From Oxytricha trifallax (taxonomy: Eukaryota > Ciliophora > Spirotrichea > Sporadotrichida > Oxytrichidae), in NCBI GenBank assembly GCA_000711775.1, contig ARYC01002600.1:17241-81240 (forward strand): a DNA stretch of 64,000 bases, read 5' to 3'. Below the pieces are notes generated by a model that searched no databases, was not told where the DNA came from, and was given only the letters and a program-made list of their open reading frames with translations. This document shows, piece after piece, positions 62,216 to 64,000 of this stretch (position 1 is the stretch's first letter; the number at the start of each line of letters is the position of its first letter). The position numbers were made by a program, and so were the translations under genes.

Positions 62216-62368
62216 TGCAATTAACAAAATTATTTTTTTATTCATTTATTTGCTACAATCGAATATCCTAAAAATGTGATGTCCCAAATGAATTAAAAAT
62301 TACTTAATGGGATCTTTCGACTCATAAGTATATTTATTTTAGATTTTTATGCTATATTATTGAAAACA
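62216..62368 (+). pseudogene. Truncated subfamily d gene
   Basis: MQLTKLFFYSFICYNRISQK, then KCDVPNELKITQWDLSTHKY and FRFLCYIIEN. The first CxxC is gone and homology stops at about 62368, where a G-rich stretch (AGGGGTGGGTGGG, 62368-62380) starts. Broken by rearrangement or insertion. Confidence 0.65.
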
Positions 62369-62470
62369 GGGGTGGGTGGGCTGATCTTATAAAATTATGA
62401 AAAATAAGGGGAATTCTTTAATTTAAAATGCAAAAGGATAATATAATTAAGTATTAGGATTAACTTAAGC
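62369..62470. other. G-rich junction
   Basis: AGGGGTGGGTGGGCTG at 62368, then ATAAGGGGAATTC at 62405. It marks the boundary between the truncated gene and inserted material. Confidence 0.45.
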
Positions 62471-62618
62471 AAAAATGGTATCTAAGAACAGCTTTTATTA
62501 TTCATCCATTATCCTTCATAAATGTCACCATTTTACCAATCCTTTCTGTTTTTAGAGTTTTATGTCCAAGTCTTTTGAGTCTTCAGTCTAGTGGCACCTT
62601 GTCTCCTGCTGGTAAGTA
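62471..62618 (-). pseudogene. MORN-repeat-like coding scrap
   Basis: Reverse frame: RRQGATRLKTQKTWTQNSKN, then DWQNGDIYEGQWMNNK, which fits the MORN pattern (G-D-x-Y-x-G-x-W). One repeat only, cut at its N-terminal side by the TBE end at 62621. Probably a fragment or germline segment of a macronuclear-type gene. MORN assignment rests on one repeat. Confidence 0.45.
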
Positions 62619-62620
62619 TT

Positions 62621-62637
62621 CAAAACCCCAAAACCCC
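62621..62637 (+). repeat. Telomere-repeat terminus of TBE
   Basis: CAAAACCCCAAAACCCC; two C4A4 units inside the chromosome, not a real chromosome end. Confidence 0.9.
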
Positions 62638-62722
62638 TTAGTGAGGTTTATAAGTGCTTTGATTTGTAGGGTATAGTTGGGGTCTTATTGGGGTTAGTAG
62701 AGAAATTAGGCCAATTTGCAAA

Positions 62723-63786
62723 ATGAGAAATAGAAATTAGCGAAATTTAGGGTCTATTTATGACGAGTAATATTTAGATTTACTGCTTAAGCTTAGGTAT
62801 GGTACAAGTATTAATATAGACTAAGCCAAACCTGTACTAAATTATGCAGCAATAGCAAAGTTATTACGCAAGAGTGCCTCAACTGTTAGGTATCACTGCT
62901 TGCTAGCTGTTTAGCATTTTAATTCTGGTTGTTGAACGCATCCTGCAAGAAAATAAAAGTTCTCTCAGGCTCATATTGACTTCCTCTGCGACTCTAAGAC
63001 TTTGAAGTATTGGGCACACTTTCCATTAGACTAGCGAGCTGTGATGTTTCATCGCAGGTTTCCTGACATGCGTATCTCTCCTTAGACTATAGCCAATATT
63101 TATAGAAGAAATGGTATTACTTTCAAGACTGTCAACAGAGTGAAGAGAGTGATTGATTTTACAGTGCCATTTTATAGTAATAATTTAAACTATTATATGA
63201 TTAAATGCAGAGAGCTATTACTAATAACATCAAGTTCATACACGCTGATGAAGCTGTGTTTACCTTCAACACCTTTATTAATAAGTCTTGGTATAAGAAG
63301 TATGATAATATAGAAGTCTACGATTAGAAAGTGAAGGTTGTAACCCATGCAATTTTAGCAGGTATTAGTGAAGACTCTGGCTTAGAAAGTTATGTTATTC
63401 ATCCTCGCTCTATTAAGCGAGAGTAGTAAATAGAGTTCCTACATAAGCTCAGAGAGAAGTATAGTAACCAAGAGATCATCCTGTTTGTTGATGACCTCTC
63501 AGTTCATAAGACTAAGGAGTCTAAGAAAGCTTATGAAGAGCTAAACATAACTCCTGTATACAACGTTCCTTATAGCCCATAATTTAATGGAATTGAATTC
63601 TACTGGAGTTAAATCAAGACTCACTACAAGAAGCTGCTGCTGTATCATCTTATGCATGACTTGCCCATCGATACAGTAGACTTAATTCAAAGCAGCTGTC
63701 AGAGAGTGAGCGTAGATAAGACAACAGTCTGTGCGAGAGAGGGAAGAATGAATGTTTATAAATAAGTTTTAGATTTAAATGAATGA
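62723..63786 (+). pseudogene. TBE-type DDE transposase (IS630/Tc1 superfamily), two lesions
   Basis: About 350 residues, expected for the 42-kDa TBE transposase. An N-terminal DNA-binding part (YAAIAKLLRKSASTVRYHC, helix-turn-helix-like) is followed by TRFP-type HRRFPDMRISPQTIANIYRR. The catalytic triad is visible: IHADEAVF, LFVDDLSVHKT and NGIEFYW, with 34 residues between the second Asp and Glu (DD34E). TGA at 62933-62935 interrupts SGC/THPARK. Near 63208 one A is missing from an A-run, shifting the frame between YYMIK and RAITNN. Ends VYKQVLDLNE. Catalytic residues intact. Confidence 0.88.
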
Positions 63787-64000
63787 ATAAATTCACATAT
63801 TAAACTAACCCATAAAGGGGTTTGGCTCTCTTTCTTCTCCTCTTCTTATGACTTGCTTGGGCCCAAATTTCTTCTCATAGTGCCAGCTCCTGCATCTATG
63901 TTCATATCATCTGGTTTTTAAACATCTTTATAAAGCCTCTTGCTCACCTCATGAATTGTCTGCGATTTTCTTTCTTTGTGAACCTTTGCATGCTCTTTCA
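63699..64000 (-). CDS. Second TBE gene, C-terminal part
   Basis: Reverse frame entering from the right edge: KEHAKVHKERKSQTIHEVSK, then RLYKDVQKPDDMNIDAGAGT, RRNLGPSKSQEEEKKESQ. The first in-frame TGA on this strand is at 63699, overlapping the transposase end tail to tail; the true end may be nearer 63800, where composition changes. TBE elements are known to carry 22-kDa and 57-kDa genes besides the transposase; which one this is cannot be told from the part seen. Confidence 0.6.

Larger units (their letters stand above)
62621..64000. mobile_element. TBE-type transposon, left end and transposase, runs off window
   Basis: The terminus CAAAACCCCAAAACCCC (62621-62637) equals two C4A4 telomere repeats, the known hallmark of TBE elements in Oxytricha. 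It is preceded by ATT, which fits the ANT target of TBE. More G4 blocks follow (GTTGGGG, ATTGGGG). It carries a DDE transposase on + and part of a second gene on -. The right end lies outside the window. Confidence 0.88.

Noticed and set aside
62621-62637. A true chromosome end or telomere
   Set aside because: Only two C4A4 units, embedded in continuous DNA and followed by a transposase gene, as in TBE ends.
1-64000. Short open frames under the standard genetic code
   Set aside because: They are chance frames or shadows. With TAA/TAG as Gln and TGA as stop, long conserved proteins appear in other frames and strands.
1-64000. Tetrahymena or Paramecium as the source
   Set aside because: Both share TAA/TAG as Gln, but the C4A4 telomere-type transposon end points to a hypotrich; no Tetrahymena breakage motif or TA-bounded Paramecium excision pattern was noticed.

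Overview
The window reads as germline (micronuclear-type) DNA of a hypotrich ciliate of the Oxytricha/Stylonychia kind. Three things point there. First, long proteins appear on both strands only when TAA and TAG are read as glutamine and TGA is the sole stop. Second, a transposon with a CAAAACCCCAAAACCCC terminus (the hypotrich C4A4 telomere repeat, as known for TBE elements) and a DDE transposase sits at the right end. Third, hypotrich macronuclear chromosomes are gene-sized, so 64 kb of continuous, very A+T-rich, transposon-laden DNA with no telomere fits the germline nucleus. The genus is inference. The standard code gives only meaningless short frames here.

Most of the window is one expanded family of intronless genes, 37 recognisable copies plus one fragment, on both strands. 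Each encodes about 200-260 residues: an N-terminal cysteine module (CxxC, usually a middle Cys-Asp, then LCxxCY near residues 42-56, presumably binding zinc), a long Gln/Lys/Glu-rich coiled coil, and a short conserved C-terminal block. Subfamilies differ in the tail: (a) + strand, ending DPQ-K, 7.5-27.6 kb; (b) - strand, ending KDPQTE, 6.2-29.1 kb; (c) mostly - strand, with a HDxAFDKS-type block, 14.7-33 kb, with relatives at 33.8 and 37.2 kb; (d) + strand, ending LPEQFNPQN, 39.6-62.4 kb; (e) two genes beginning MKQCDKCNKK; and several singletons. About a third are broken by in-frame TGA, frameshifts, insertions or truncation. I cannot assign a function; the layout suggests protein-protein or nucleic-acid binding factors under rapid birth and death.

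Layout. 0-2 kb: a gene fragment and a small inverted-repeat element. 2.0-2.8 kb: a family gene cut by a 2.9-kb element (2793-5697) with telomere-like 21-bp inverted ends and one long, frame-disrupted reverse gene. 6.2-29.1 kb: three related blocks (a-genes followed by a convergent b-gene), with c-genes and pseudogenes between, decaying from left to right; a 540-bp palindrome at 12.4 kb and a 1.65-kb element with an 8-bp target duplication at 19.6-21.3 kb interrupt them. 30-38.9 kb: c-genes, then singletons of higher G+C. 39.6-62.4 kb: a tandem array of d-genes, with a 680-bp palindrome flanked by G-rich tracts at 41 kb, a dead kinase at 43 kb, a higher-G+C coding island at 47.8 kb and two small inverted-repeat elements. 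62.4-64 kb: a MORN-like coding scrap and a TBE-type transposon running off the end.

I saw no tRNA, rRNA or CRISPR array. All coordinates were derived by hand translation.
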